Positions 1 to 5,873 of a DNA stretch of 8,985 bases are shown here, one piece after another. This DNA is from an uncultured Eubacteriales bacterium. Its GTDB lineage: Bacteria; Bacillota; Clostridia; Lachnospirales; Anaerotignaceae. Position numbers and translations under genes: made by a program. The stretch's first letter is position 1, and each line of letters starts with the position of its first letter. The notes beneath the pieces were generated by a model, which was given only the letters and a program-made list of their open reading frames with translations, had not been told where the DNA came from and made no database searches. Location: positions 1 through 8,985 of the forward strand of contig CAKQPE010000075.1 in assembly GCA_934256695.1 (NCBI GenBank), read 5' to 3'.

Positions 1-10
1 CAGGGACGGC
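1..10. repeat. End of a palindromic intergenic repeat, cut by window edge
   Basis: The first ten bases, CAGGGACGGC, are identical to 4746-4755, the right terminus of the complete palindromic repeat at 4649-4755. The window therefore probably opens inside another copy. Only ten bases are visible, so a chance match cannot be excluded, but the adjacent related half-element at 21-80 makes a repeat cluster likely. Confidence 0.5.
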
Positions 11-20
11 TTTCTGGTTG

Positions 21-80
21 GGAAGGCTCCCATGAAAGGGGAGCTGTCACGAAGTGACTGAGGGGTTATGATTTTAGTCC
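21..80. repeat. Half-copy of the triloop-hairpin intergenic repeat
   Basis: This stretch aligns with the left half of the repeat at 4654-4704. It shares a CCC..TGAAAGGG core, a TGTCxC-GAA-GxGAC hairpin and a following GAGGGGTT (GAAGGGTT in the other copy). Visible hairpins are GCTCCC (26-31) with GGGAGC (39-44), and GTCAC (46-50) with GTGAC (54-58) around a GAA loop. It lies just beyond the 3' end of tatD. No T-tract follows on the minus strand, so it is not a standard terminator. Confidence 0.6.
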
Positions 81-116
81 GATAAATTTATATATTTATT
101 CCATTTCAAATAATAA

Positions 117-881
117 TCAAACTTTAAGCTCAAAAACATCTTTTGCATTTTGGCTTGTAACAAAATACACCTGTTCAACAGATATATTTTTAATTTCCGC
201 AAGCTTTTCGGCAACATATTTAATCATTGTAGAATCATTTCTTTTACCTCTGTTCGGCACAGGTGCAAGATATGGGCAGTCGGTTTCAAGTACAATTCTG
301 TTTAAAGGCACTTCTTCGGCAACCTCTACTGTTTTTCTTGCGTTTGAATAAGTAAGCACACCGCCTATACCGATATAAAATCCCATTTTAACATAGTCCA
401 TAGCCATTTCCGCACTGCCGGAATAACAGTGGATAATACCTTTTCTTACACCGCTTTTCTTAATCATATCAAAACATTCCTGTGCCGCATCTCTTGAATG
501 AATAATTACCGGCATATCAAGCTCTTTTGCAAGTTCAAGCTGGCGTGAAAACCAGTATTTCTGTGTCGGTTTATCCGTATTGTCATAATGATAATCAAGA
601 CCTATTTCGCCTATTGCAACAACTTTCGGCATAAGTGCAATTTTTTTAATCTCTTTAAGCATATTTTCATCCATTGTATCTGTATTGCTTGGGTGTATGC
701 CGGAAGCTGAATAAATAAAGTCGTATTTTTTGCCAAGCTCAACCCCCGCTTTTGAGGCTTTAAGGCTTTCTCCCGAGTTGACTATATAATCCACCCCATT
801 TTCATGCATAGAGCTTAAAAGCTCGTTTCTGTCTGCATTAAACTTACGGTCATCATAATGTGCATGTGAATCAAAAATCAT
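117..881 (-). CDS. tatD: TatD family metal-dependent deoxyribonuclease
   Basis: A 254-residue cytosolic TIM-barrel hydrolase of the TatD (YabD/YcfH) family; members are metal-dependent DNases implicated in DNA repair and turnover. The sequence shows the expected metal ligands: HAH at residues 6-8 in the N-terminal FDSHAHYD, Glu92 in GEIGLDYH, His128 in IIHSRDA, His151 in IIHCYSG and Asp201 in LETDCPYLAP, followed by the family's PNRGKRN segment. Length is normal for the family. The ATG start at 881 is supported by an AGGAGG ribosome site about six bases upstream on the minus strand. It lies 74 bases downstream of metG on the same strand, with an intercistronic hairpin at 899-925; tatD next to the methionyl-tRNA synthetase gene is a common Firmicute order, so co-transcription is likely. 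The exact physiological substrate is not readable from sequence. Confidence 0.95.
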   Translation of the reverse strand: MIFDSHAHYDDRKFNADRNELLSSMHENGVDYIVNSGESLKASKAGVELGKKYDFIYSASGIHPSNTDTMDENMLKEIKKIALMPKVVAIGEIGLDYHYDNTDKPTQKYWFSRQLELAKELDMPVIIHSRDAAQECFDMIKKSGVRKGIIHCYSGSAEMAMDYVKMGFYIGIGGVLTYSNARKTVEVAEEVPLNRIVLETDCPYLAPVPNRGKRNDSTMIKYVAEKLAEIKNISVEQVYFVTSQNAKDVFELKV

Positions 882-898
882 AATATCCTCCTATAAAT

Positions 899-925
899 TA
901 AGCTGTCGGCAATGCCGACAGCTTA
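899..925 (-). promoter_or_regulatory. Intercistronic 12-bp hairpin between metG and tatD
   Basis: A perfect inverted repeat: TAAGCTGTCGGC (899-910), a three-base loop (911-913) and GCCGACAGCTTA (914-925). In the minus-strand transcript it lies after the metG stop and just before the tatD ribosome site. No U-tract follows, so it is unlikely to be a complete intrinsic terminator. It could stabilise the metG mRNA 3' end, be an RNase processing site, or modulate tatD translation. A weaker hairpin, TGGTG/CACCA, lies at 936-949. Confidence 0.6.
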
Positions 926-955
926 TTAAACCGTGTGGTGACCCCACCAATATCT

Positions 956-2935
956 TTATCTAACTTCGCTTCCGCTTTCAAACTGCTTGTCATCTGTAAG
1001 AAGTGAAAGATTTCCGTTTTCATCTTCGGCACAAAGAATCATTCCGTTTGACATTTCACCCATCATTTTTCTCGGTGCAAGATTTTCAACTATGACAACC
1101 TTCTTTCCTACCATTTCTTCCGGTGAATAATGCTTTGCAATACCGGAAAGTATAGTACGTACATTTTCGCCTACTTTAACTGTATTTTTAAGAAGCTTTT
1201 TTGAACCTTTAACAGCCTCGCTGGCTATAACCTCACCTGTTACAAGGTGAACTTTTGCAAAATCGTCTATTGTAATTTCTTCTGCCTTTTCTTTCTCTGC
1301 TTCTGCCTGCTTAGCTTCTTCTCTCTTTACCTTGTTTACAACTGTGTCCTCCTGAGCCTTCTTAATAGCCTCTGCCAGTTCAACAAGCTCCTTCTTCATA
1401 TCAATTCTTGGGAAAATAGCAGGTCCTTTTTCAACTTTAAGCTCTTTAGGAAGAAGTCCCCATGTCTTTATTGTATCCCATTCAAGTATAGCTGTATCTT
1501 TTTCGATACCAAGCTGTGCCTGCATAAGCTTAGGTGCTTTAGGCATAAACGGCTGAAGCATTATTGAAACTATTCTTATGCTTTCCGCCACGTTATATAA
1601 TGCACCGGCAAGCTTAGGCATATCTTCTTCGTTCTTTGCAAGAACCCAAGGCTGAGTCTCATCAATATATTTGTTTGTACGGCGGATAAGAGTCCACAGT
1701 GATTCAAGAGCATCGCTGAACATCATTTTATCCATGTATTCTTCAAACTTAACAACTGCTTCTGCGGCAACGGCTTTAAGGTCTGCGTCAAATTCTGTTT
1801 CTGCCTGATTTGCAGGAAGTTTTCCGCCGAAATATTTATCAATCATTCCAACTGTACGTGAAACAAGATTTCCAAGGTCGTTGGCAAGGTCTGAGTTTAT
1901 TCTCTGTATAAGAGCCTCGTTTGTAAAGTTTCCATCCTGACCAAAAGCAATTTCTCTGAGAAGGAAATATCTTACTGCATCAAGACCGTAACGCTCAATA
2001 AGCACCTTAGGGTCAACTACATTTCCCTTTGATTTTGACATTTTTCCACCGTCAATTATAAGCCAGCCGTGACCGAATACCTGTTTAGGAAGCGGAAGGT
2101 CAAGAGCCATAAGCATTGCAGGCCATATAATTGTGTGGAAACGCACAATCTCCTTACCTACTATCTGAACATCGGCAGGCCAGTATTTTTTGAAAAGCTC
2201 GTCATGGTCTGTACCGTATCCGAGAGCTGTAATATAGTTTGAAAGAGCATCTACCCATACATATACTATATGCTTAGGATCAAACTCTACCGGTATACCC
2301 CATGTAAATGATGTACGGCTTACGCAAAGATCTTCAAGACCCGGTTTAAGGAAGTTTGCAATCATTTCCTTCTGTCTTGACGGCGGCTGAATAAAATCAG
2401 GGTGATCTTCGATATATTTAATAAGTCTGTCCTGATATTTTGAAAGTCTGAAGAAATAACTTTCTTCTTTTATTCTTTCCACATCACGACCGCAGTCAGG
2501 GCATTTTCCGTCTACAAGCTGATGTTCCGTAAAGAAAGATTCGCAAGGTGTACAATACCAACCTTCATACTCCGATTTATAAATATCGCCTTTGTCATAA
2601 AGAGCCTTAAATATTCTCTTAACACCCTCAACATGGTCTTCATCTGTTGTTCTTATAAATCTGTCATAAGAAATATCAAGGCTTTTCCAAAGCTCTTTAA
2701 TTCCAGCTACAACTTTATCAACATACTCTTTAGGTGTAATACCAAGGCTTGTTGCAATACGCTCTATTTTCTGACCATGTTCATCTGTACCTGTCATAAA
2801 TCTTACGTCATAACCTCTGAGTCTTTTGTATTTTGCAAGTGTATCAGAAGCAACTGTACAGTAAGAATGACCTATGTGAAGTTTATCACTCGGATAGTAT
2901 ATAGGTGTTGTTAAATAAAATGTTTTTTTCTCCAA
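956..2935 (-). CDS. metG: Methionyl-tRNA synthetase with C-terminal tRNA-binding domain
   Basis: Cytosolic class I aminoacyl-tRNA synthetase that charges tRNA-Met. With the start chosen here it has 659 residues, close to B. subtilis MetS. Visible features are the HIGH signature at 20-23 (PSDKLHIGH); a four-Cys zinc knuckle (C128, C131, C145, C148) in the connective insert; KMSKS at 298-302 in GGKMSKSKGN; a helical anticodon-binding region rich in W/R/N; a charged Lys/Glu linker near 535-550; and a C-terminal OB-fold of about 105 residues (VHLVTGEVI, KKLLKNTVKVG, NLAPRKMMG) like Trbp111. Start choice: the frame opens at a TTG at 2950, but GGAGGGA lies at 2942-2948, six bases before a second TTG at 2933-2935. 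The mature start is therefore most likely this TTG, giving MEKKTFYLTTPIYYPSD. It is the first gene of the metG-tatD unit, and no T-box is visible in the short leader. Confidence 0.97.
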   Translation of the reverse strand: MEKKTFYLTTPIYYPSDKLHIGHSYCTVASDTLAKYKRLRGYDVRFMTGTDEHGQKIERIATSLGITPKEYVDKVVAGIKELWKSLDISYDRFIRTTDEDHVEGVKRIFKALYDKGDIYKSEYEGWYCTPCESFFTEHQLVDGKCPDCGRDVERIKEESYFFRLSKYQDRLIKYIEDHPDFIQPPSRQKEMIANFLKPGLEDLCVSRTSFTWGIPVEFDPKHIVYVWVDALSNYITALGYGTDHDELFKKYWPADVQIVGKEIVRFHTIIWPAMLMALDLPLPKQVFGHGWLIIDGGKMSKSKGNVVDPKVLIERYGLDAVRYFLLREIAFGQDGNFTNEALIQRINSDLANDLGNLVSRTVGMIDKYFGGKLPANQAETEFDADLKAVAAEAVVKFEEYMDKMMFSDALESLWTLIRRTNKYIDETQPWVLAKNEEDMPKLAGALYNVAESIRIVSIMLQPFMPKAPKLMQAQLGIEKDTAILEWDTIKTWGLLPKELKVEKGPAIFPRIDMKKELVELAEAIKKAQEDTVVNKVKREEAKQAEAEKEKAEEITIDDFAKVHLVTGEVIASEAVKGSKKLLKNTVKVGENVRTILSGIAKHYSPEEMVGKKVVIVENLAPRKMMGEMSNGMILCAEDENGNLSLLTDDKQFESGSEVR

Positions 2936-2975
2936 AACGTATCCCTCCAAAATTTACGTAACTGTTAATGTAATT

Positions 2976-2997
2976 ATTATAACTGTCTTTTAGTCAA
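2976..2997 (-). promoter_or_regulatory. Possible metG promoter elements
   Basis: On the minus strand a perfect TATAAT lies at 2981-2976, about 40 bases before the metG TTG start, which suits a -10 box. A TTGACT at 2997-2992 is only ten bases upstream, too close to be its -35 partner, and no good hexamer sits at 17 bases. The call rests mainly on the -10 and its position. Confidence 0.4.
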
Positions 2998-3123
2998 AAT
3001 AAAAGCAATTTTTTACAGAAATAACAAAAGTACGTTCTTTTAAATAAAAATCAGGAATATAAATAAACGTACAGACAAAAGGCAGGTATAAAAATTTCAA
3101 AACTACAAAAGGAGGAGATTAAT

Positions 3124-3402
3124 ACGTCTGATGAAAGGAAAAACTGTCCTGACCACAAAATAATAATAGACGGACGAGAAAACATATCCATAATCGGAAT
3201 TACCGATGTTATTTCATTTGATGAAGAAAACATAGTCTGTTCTTCCGTCATGGGCCTTATTGCAGTAAGAGGAAGTAATCTTCATATAAGCAGGCTTGAT
3301 CTTGAGGCTCAGGTTCTTGAGGCAGAGGGCAGCATTGACTCAGCCGAATACGCCGAAGAACCTATATCCGGCAACAGCTTGCTTAAAAGACTTTTCAGGT
3401 AG
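3124..3402 (+). CDS. yabP: Sporulation protein YabP, apparent ACG start
   Basis: A 92-codon frame recognised as YabP, a small sporulation protein of endospore-forming Firmicutes. The resemblance lies in the ordered pattern HKIIIDGRENISIIGITDV, then ISFDEENIV, then a GLIAVRGSNLHISRLDLE segment. It is followed after ten bases by yabQ, the conserved partner. The frame is open from 3067 but contains no ATG, GTG or TTG before codon 43. GGAGG at 3111-3115 is followed eight bases later by ACG (3124-3126), exactly where the family's initiating Met would fall: (T)SDERKNCPDHK matches the usual short polar leader. The ATG at 3131 is in another frame and stops after ten codons. Either ACG is used inefficiently, or an ATG-to-ACG transition (real or a sequencing error) has weakened the gene. 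The body shows no frameshift or stop. In B. subtilis the gene is transcribed in the mother cell. Confidence 0.75.
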   Translation, partial: TSDERKNCPDHKIIIDGRENISIIGITDVISFDEENIVCSSVMGLIAVRGSNLHISRLDLEAQVLEAEGSIDSAEYAEEPISGNSLLKRLFR

Positions 3403-3412
3403 GCGGTGCAGT

Positions 3413-3943
3413 ATGATTTTATCCTATCTGTTTCAGGCAAAGTTATTCACAATATTTTTTATTTTTGGTATTGTGTCATCATTTTTTTATGATTTTATAC
3501 GGCTTTTCAGATTTTACAAAATACACGGCAAAATTTTAAAATCAATAGAGGATTTATCATACTGGCTTATGCTTTCGGCAGTATTTTTCAATTTACTTCT
3601 TTATGCAAATAACGGTGAATTAAGACTATTTGTTTTTATGGCATTTTTCACAGGCCACATAATGTATTTTTATACACTAAGCCCATATATTTTCAATGCC
3701 GAAAAATATATAATACATATTCTGATTTACATAATAAGACTTTTTATTACCATAATAACTACCCCATTTAAGCTGATTTGGGCTGTGTTTGAAAGACCTG
3801 TAAAATTTTTATGTAATAAACTATTGATTTCATTAAAAAAATATGTAAAAATATTATTATACAAATCAAACTTCTTACCCTCAAAAAGGAATGGTTTAAA
3901 ATGTCAAAACACACAAAAAACAAAAAACAAAAATCCTTTTTAA
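3413..3943 (+). CDS. yabQ: Sporulation membrane protein YabQ
   Basis: A 176-residue, very hydrophobic and basic membrane protein of the YabQ family, which in B. subtilis localises to the forespore outer membrane and is needed for the spore cortex. The N-terminus shows the family pattern: LFQAKLF, a first membrane segment (about 7-25) and FFYDFIRLFR. Further segments lie near 48-65, 72-92 and 100-125, followed by a Lys-rich tail. The frame extends upstream to an ATG at 3296, but that part overlaps the yabP coding region and lacks YabQ character. The ATG at 3413 gives MILSYLFQAK and lies seven bases after a GGCGG-like site at 3402-3406, ten bases past the yabP stop. Its 3' end overlaps divIC by 43 bases. 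Function is by family; no catalytic motif is expected. Confidence 0.85.
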   Translation: MILSYLFQAKLFTIFFIFGIVSSFFYDFIRLFRFYKIHGKILKSIEDLSYWLMLSAVFFNLLLYANNGELRLFVFMAFFTGHIMYFYTLSPYIFNAEKYIIHILIYIIRLFITIITTPFKLIWAVFERPVKFLCNKLLISLKKYVKILLYKSNFLPSKRNGLKCQNTQKTKNKNPF

Positions 3944-4203
3944 ATATATTCGTATTCTGCTTTATGGTGCTTTTTATGGCTGTAATATGCATAAATCTTT
4001 ACTCACAAACAAGAGTGATATATAACCTCAAACAGGAGGAAACCACTCTCACAAGCCAGATTGACGACGAAAAAAAGAAAAATCTCCAGCTTAATGTAAA
4101 TCAGGATTACTATACCTCCGATGCATACATAGAAAAAGTCGCACGTGAACAGTTAGGCCTTGTAAAACCCGGCGAAATAGAGTTTATTAATAAGGCTAAA
4201 TAA
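3901..4203 (+). CDS. divIC: Cell division protein DivIC/FtsB-like septum initiator
   Basis: A 100-residue bitopic membrane protein of the DivIC/FtsB family, part of the division complex with FtsL and DivIB that activates septal peptidoglycan synthesis. A Lys-rich cytoplasmic N-terminus (1-11) precedes one transmembrane helix (about 13-34). A predicted extracellular coiled coil (about 38-66, rich in Leu, Gln, Glu and Lys) follows, then the family's C-terminal motif YIEKVAREQLGLVKPGEIEF (76-95). AAGGA at 3886-3890 lies ten bases before the ATG. An ATG at 3891 reads only ATG-GTT-TAA. The gene starts inside the end of yabQ, in a different frame, and its position after yabP-yabQ matches the B. subtilis order, supporting DivIC rather than FtsL. 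No intrinsic terminator separates it from the tRNA promoter downstream. Confidence 0.9.
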   Translation: MSKHTKNKKQKSFLNIFVFCFMVLFMAVICINLYSQTRVIYNLKQEETTLTSQIDDEKKKNLQLNVNQDYYTSDAYIEKVAREQLGLVKPGEIEFINKAK

Positions 4204-4229
4204 AATTTTATATTTTTCCAAAAAAACTG

Positions 4230-4258
4230 TTGACAATATATTCTTTTGTGCGTATAAT
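4230..4258 (+). promoter_or_regulatory. Consensus sigma-A promoter of the tRNA operon
   Basis: A perfect -35 hexamer, TTGACA at 4230-4235, and a perfect -10, TATAAT at 4253-4258, are separated by exactly 17 bases. Transcription would start near 4265, about five bases before the first tRNA. A full-consensus promoter fits a stable-RNA operon. Confidence 0.93.
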
Positions 4259-4270
4259 AGTCTTTGTTGT

Positions 4271-4344
4271 GGCGGAGTAGCTCAGTTGGCTAGAGCACGC
4301 GGTTCATACCCGCGGTGTCGAGGGTTCGAATCCCCCCTCCGCTA
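4271..4344 (+). tRNA. tRNA-Met (CAU), elongator type
   Basis: A 74-base cloverleaf. The acceptor GGCGGAG (4271-4277) pairs with CTCCGCT (4337-4343), with one G-U. It has a GCTC/GAGC D stem, anticodon stem CGCGG/CCGCG with CAT at 4305-4307, a GGGTTCGAATCCC T arm and discriminator A at 4344. CCA is not encoded. The fully paired acceptor end and the absence of the initiator's three consecutive G:C pairs (GGG/CCC) next to the anticodon loop exclude initiator tRNA. Similarity to the Bacillus elongator Met tRNA favours Met over an Ile2 (lysidine) tRNA. Confidence 0.95.
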
Positions 4345-4353
4345 TTTAATTTC

Positions 4354-4425
4354 GGCCCGTTGGTCAAGCGGTTAAGACGCGGCCCTCTCACGGCTGAAAC
4401 AAGAGTTCGATTCTCTTACGGGTCA
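4354..4425 (+). tRNA. tRNA-Glu (CUC)
   Basis: A 72-base cloverleaf. The acceptor GGCCCGT (4354-4360) pairs with ACGGGTC (4418-4424), and the D arm has the GGTCAAGCGGTTAAGAC pattern typical of bacterial tRNA-Glu. The anticodon stem is CGGCC/GGCTG with CTC at 4387-4389, the T arm is AAGAGTTCGATTCTCTT, and the discriminator A is at 4425. CCA is not encoded. The CUC anticodon reads GAG only, so a UUC isoacceptor must exist elsewhere in the genome. Confidence 0.94.
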
Positions 4426-4443
4426 GTTATAATTTAATATTTT

Positions 4444-4516
4444 GGGAGTTTAGCTCAGCTGGGAGAGCGCTTGCCTTACAAGCAAGATGTCACAGGTTCG
4501 AGCCCTGTAATTCCCA
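4444..4516 (+). tRNA. tRNA-Val (UAC)
   Basis: A 73-base cloverleaf. The acceptor GGGAGTT (4444-4450) pairs with AATTCCC (4509-4515). It has a GCTC/GAGC D stem, anticodon stem CTTGC/GCAAG with TAC at 4477-4479, T arm ACAGGTTCGAGCCCTGT and discriminator A at 4516. CCA is not encoded. It is the last tRNA of the three-gene unit, five bases before the terminator stem. Confidence 0.95.
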
Positions 4517-4521
4517 TAATG

Positions 4522-4552
4522 CCTTCGGTATATTGCCGAAGGTTATTTTTTT
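4522..4552 (+). terminator. Intrinsic terminator of the tRNA operon
   Basis: CCTTCGG (4522-4528) pairs with CCGAAGG (4536-4542) across a seven-base loop. It is followed by TTA and then eight or more T residues to 4552. It lies directly after tRNA-Val. Confidence 0.92.
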
Positions 4553-4580
4553 GATAAAATACAATAATAAGTCATGATAT
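4551..4580 (+). promoter_or_regulatory. Weak candidate promoter for the amidohydrolase gene
   Basis: TTGATA at 4551-4556, overlapping the end of the tRNA terminator T-tract, is 18 bases from TGATAT at 4575-4580. Both hexamers deviate from consensus. If used, the message would carry the palindromic repeat at 4649-4755 as part of a leader of about 200 bases. A small CGGAAA/TTTCCG hairpin lies just downstream at 4582-4598. Confidence 0.3.
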
Positions 4581-4648
4581 TCGGAAATTATTTTTCCGTT
4601 AAATACGCCTTCTCCCCGATGGAAAAAGCGGTACGAAACAGTTTTAAA

Positions 4649-4755
4649 GTCGTCCCTGAAAGGGAAGATGTCCCGAAGGGACAGAAGGGTTGTTTTTAAT
4701 AATCAAAACCCTTCCGTCAAACCTACGGTTTGCCACCTTCCCTTTCAGGGACGGC
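4649..4755. repeat. Palindromic multi-hairpin intergenic repeat element
   Basis: An element of about 107 bases bounded by a perfect 17-bp inverted repeat (CGTCCCTGAAAGGGAAG at 4651-4667, its complement at 4737-4753). Inside are three further stems: TGTCCC-GAA-GGGACA (4669-4683), GAAGGGTT (4684-4691) with AACCCTTC (4707-4714), and CAAACC-TAC-GGTTTG (4718-4732). Each outer arm can also fold on itself as TCCCT-GAA-AGGGA or its complement. The whole can form a cloverleaf-like cruciform. Related sequence occurs at 1-10 and 21-80. It encodes no convincing protein. Size and terminal inverted repeats resemble REP/BIME or MITE-type elements, but no clear target-site duplication is visible. Confidence 0.8.
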
Positions 4756-4793
4756 AAAAAGCAGTACAAACAGATTTAATAAGGAGAAAATAT

Positions 4794-5615
4794 ATGAAAA
4801 TAATAGACGCACATATGCACTACCGTCTGGGATATGAACCTTTCAGTCTTGTTGCAGAAAATTCCGGACACATTAATTCTGCCGAACATTTAAAAGCCGA
4901 GTTTGAAAAAAACAATATCTGCCATTCGATAGTAATGGGAAATCTTTCCGTTGAACTTGAGGACCACAACTATCCGTCCAATATGAGCTACTGCATAGGT
5001 CTTGACTCAAACTGCTTTAAAAATCCCGAAAAACCATACAGCTATTTTGTAAATATGGTTGAGGAGCATTTAAAAAGAGACAACTGTGTCGGAATAAAGC
5101 TCTATCCAGGATACTGCCCTATGTATCTTTCCGACAAAGCATATACGCCTTTTTACTCCCTTGCGGAAAAATACGAAAAAGCAGTTGCCGTACACATGGG
5201 TGCTTTAGCGGCAGGAAAAACAACTTATCTTAAATACAGTCACCCTCTCACATTAGACGAGATTGCCGCAGACTGGCCAAAAGTACAGTTTATAATGTGC
5301 CATTTTGGAAATCCGTTTCTTGCCGATGCCGCTGCTGTTGCGGAAAAGAACCGAAACATCGCCATTGACCTTTCCGGACTGGTAGAAGGAAACTTTGATT
5401 TTGATTTATATTTTGAAGAACGAAAGGGATATGTCGAAATATTAAAGGCATGGCTCGGCTATTTCGGAGACTACAAAAGGATTATGTACGGCTCGGACTG
5501 GCCTATTGTGAACATAGAAAAATACATCCGCTACATAAAGCGTATAATACCCCCAAAATACTACGATGACGTATTCTTCAACAATGCTGTCAGAATTTAC
5601 AAATTAAAGCTATAA
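4794..5615 (+). CDS. Amidohydrolase-family (amidohydrolase 2) TIM-barrel protein
   Basis: A 273-residue cytosolic protein with the signatures of the amidohydrolase-2 (PF04909-type) metal-dependent hydrolases and decarboxylases: DAHMHY at 5-10 (H7, H9), VAVHMG (H134), the strand-end MCHFGNP (H170) and YGSDWP (D235). These correspond to the HxH, His, His and Asp metal or catalytic ligands. The substrate cannot be deduced; relatives include decarboxylases such as ACMSD and many uncharacterised proteins. The frame runs upstream to an ATG at 4668, but that part is translated palindromic repeat. AAGGAG at 4781-4786, eight bases before the ATG at 4794, fixes the start at MKIIDAHMHY. It is a lone gene between the tRNA terminator and a long non-coding gap. 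It is only distantly similar to TatD in this window and lacks TatD motifs. Confidence 0.88.
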   Translation: MKIIDAHMHYRLGYEPFSLVAENSGHINSAEHLKAEFEKNNICHSIVMGNLSVELEDHNYPSNMSYCIGLDSNCFKNPEKPYSYFVNMVEEHLKRDNCVGIKLYPGYCPMYLSDKAYTPFYSLAEKYEKAVAVHMGALAAGKTTYLKYSHPLTLDEIAADWPKVQFIMCHFGNPFLADAAAVAEKNRNIAIDLSGLVEGNFDFDLYFEERKGYVEILKAWLGYFGDYKRIMYGSDWPIVNIEKYIRYIKRIIPPKYYDDVFFNNAVRIYKLKL

Positions 5616-5850
5616 GACTTTAGGACTTCACCCCAAACCTTGACCAATTTTTGAAAAAGTTTCGCTTGAGCCTTTTTTTATGGTCAGAAATTTTGCTACG
5701 CAAAAACGACTTCGTTGCCCTGTTTCTTAGAGTTCTCTAACCTACGCATCTATCTTTGCGGTTCATTGCTCACAGATATGGACAAAGTCCACGGTCTTAA
5801 TCCTTTTAAAATTCACAGTTTGTTCGCAATTTAATCATCATATATTTACA
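5616..5850. other. Non-coding, hairpin-rich intergenic stretch
   Basis: I see no credible gene here on either strand. It contains a run of short inverted repeats: TGACCA (5641-5646) with TGGTCA (5681-5686), enclosing AAAAAG/CTTTTT; TTTTGC-TAC-GCAAAA (5691-5705); AACG/CGTT (5705-5716); TTAGAG-TT-CTCTAA (5727-5740); and TGGAC-AAA-GTCCA (5779-5791). The T7 run at 5673-5679 after an A/T-rich stem could act as a weak terminator for the amidohydrolase message. The density of small hairpins resembles the other repeats in this window, suggesting an old or different intergenic repeat. Confidence 0.5.
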
Positions 5851-5873
5851 TTTAAGATTTATTATATCTGCAT

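Noticed and set aside
1247..1567. Plus-strand frame of 106 codons
   Set aside because: Antisense to metG, with low-complexity Phe/Leu/Cys composition and no ribosome site or family resemblance.
2522..2914. Plus-strand frame of 130 codons
   Set aside because: Antisense shadow of the metG catalytic domain.
2936..2950. TTG at 2950 as the metG start
   Set aside because: The ribosome site GGAGGGA lies downstream of it; the TTG at 2933-2935 has correct spacing and yields the usual MetRS N-terminus.
2936..3066. T-box or SAM riboswitch upstream of metG
   Set aside because: The leader is too short and shows no T-box sequence, specifier loop or SAM-box pattern.
3051..3251. Minus-strand frame of 66 codons
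   Set aside because: Shadow of yabP, whose plus-strand frame has clear family similarity.
3296..3412. Upstream extension of yabQ
   Set aside because: It lies out of frame within yabP coding sequence and has no YabQ similarity; the ATG at 3413 gives the expected N-terminus.
3768..3992. Minus-strand frame of 74 codons
   Set aside because: Antisense to the yabQ/divIC junction; no independent support.
4649..4755. CRISPR or insertion-sequence interpretation of the repeats
   Set aside because: There are no regularly spaced direct repeats, no transposase and no cas gene; the structure is a single palindromic element.
4668..4793. N-terminal extension of the amidohydrolase from an upstream ATG
   Set aside because: It translates the palindromic repeat and spacer; a clear AAGGAG before the ATG at 4794 gives the family's normal N-terminus.
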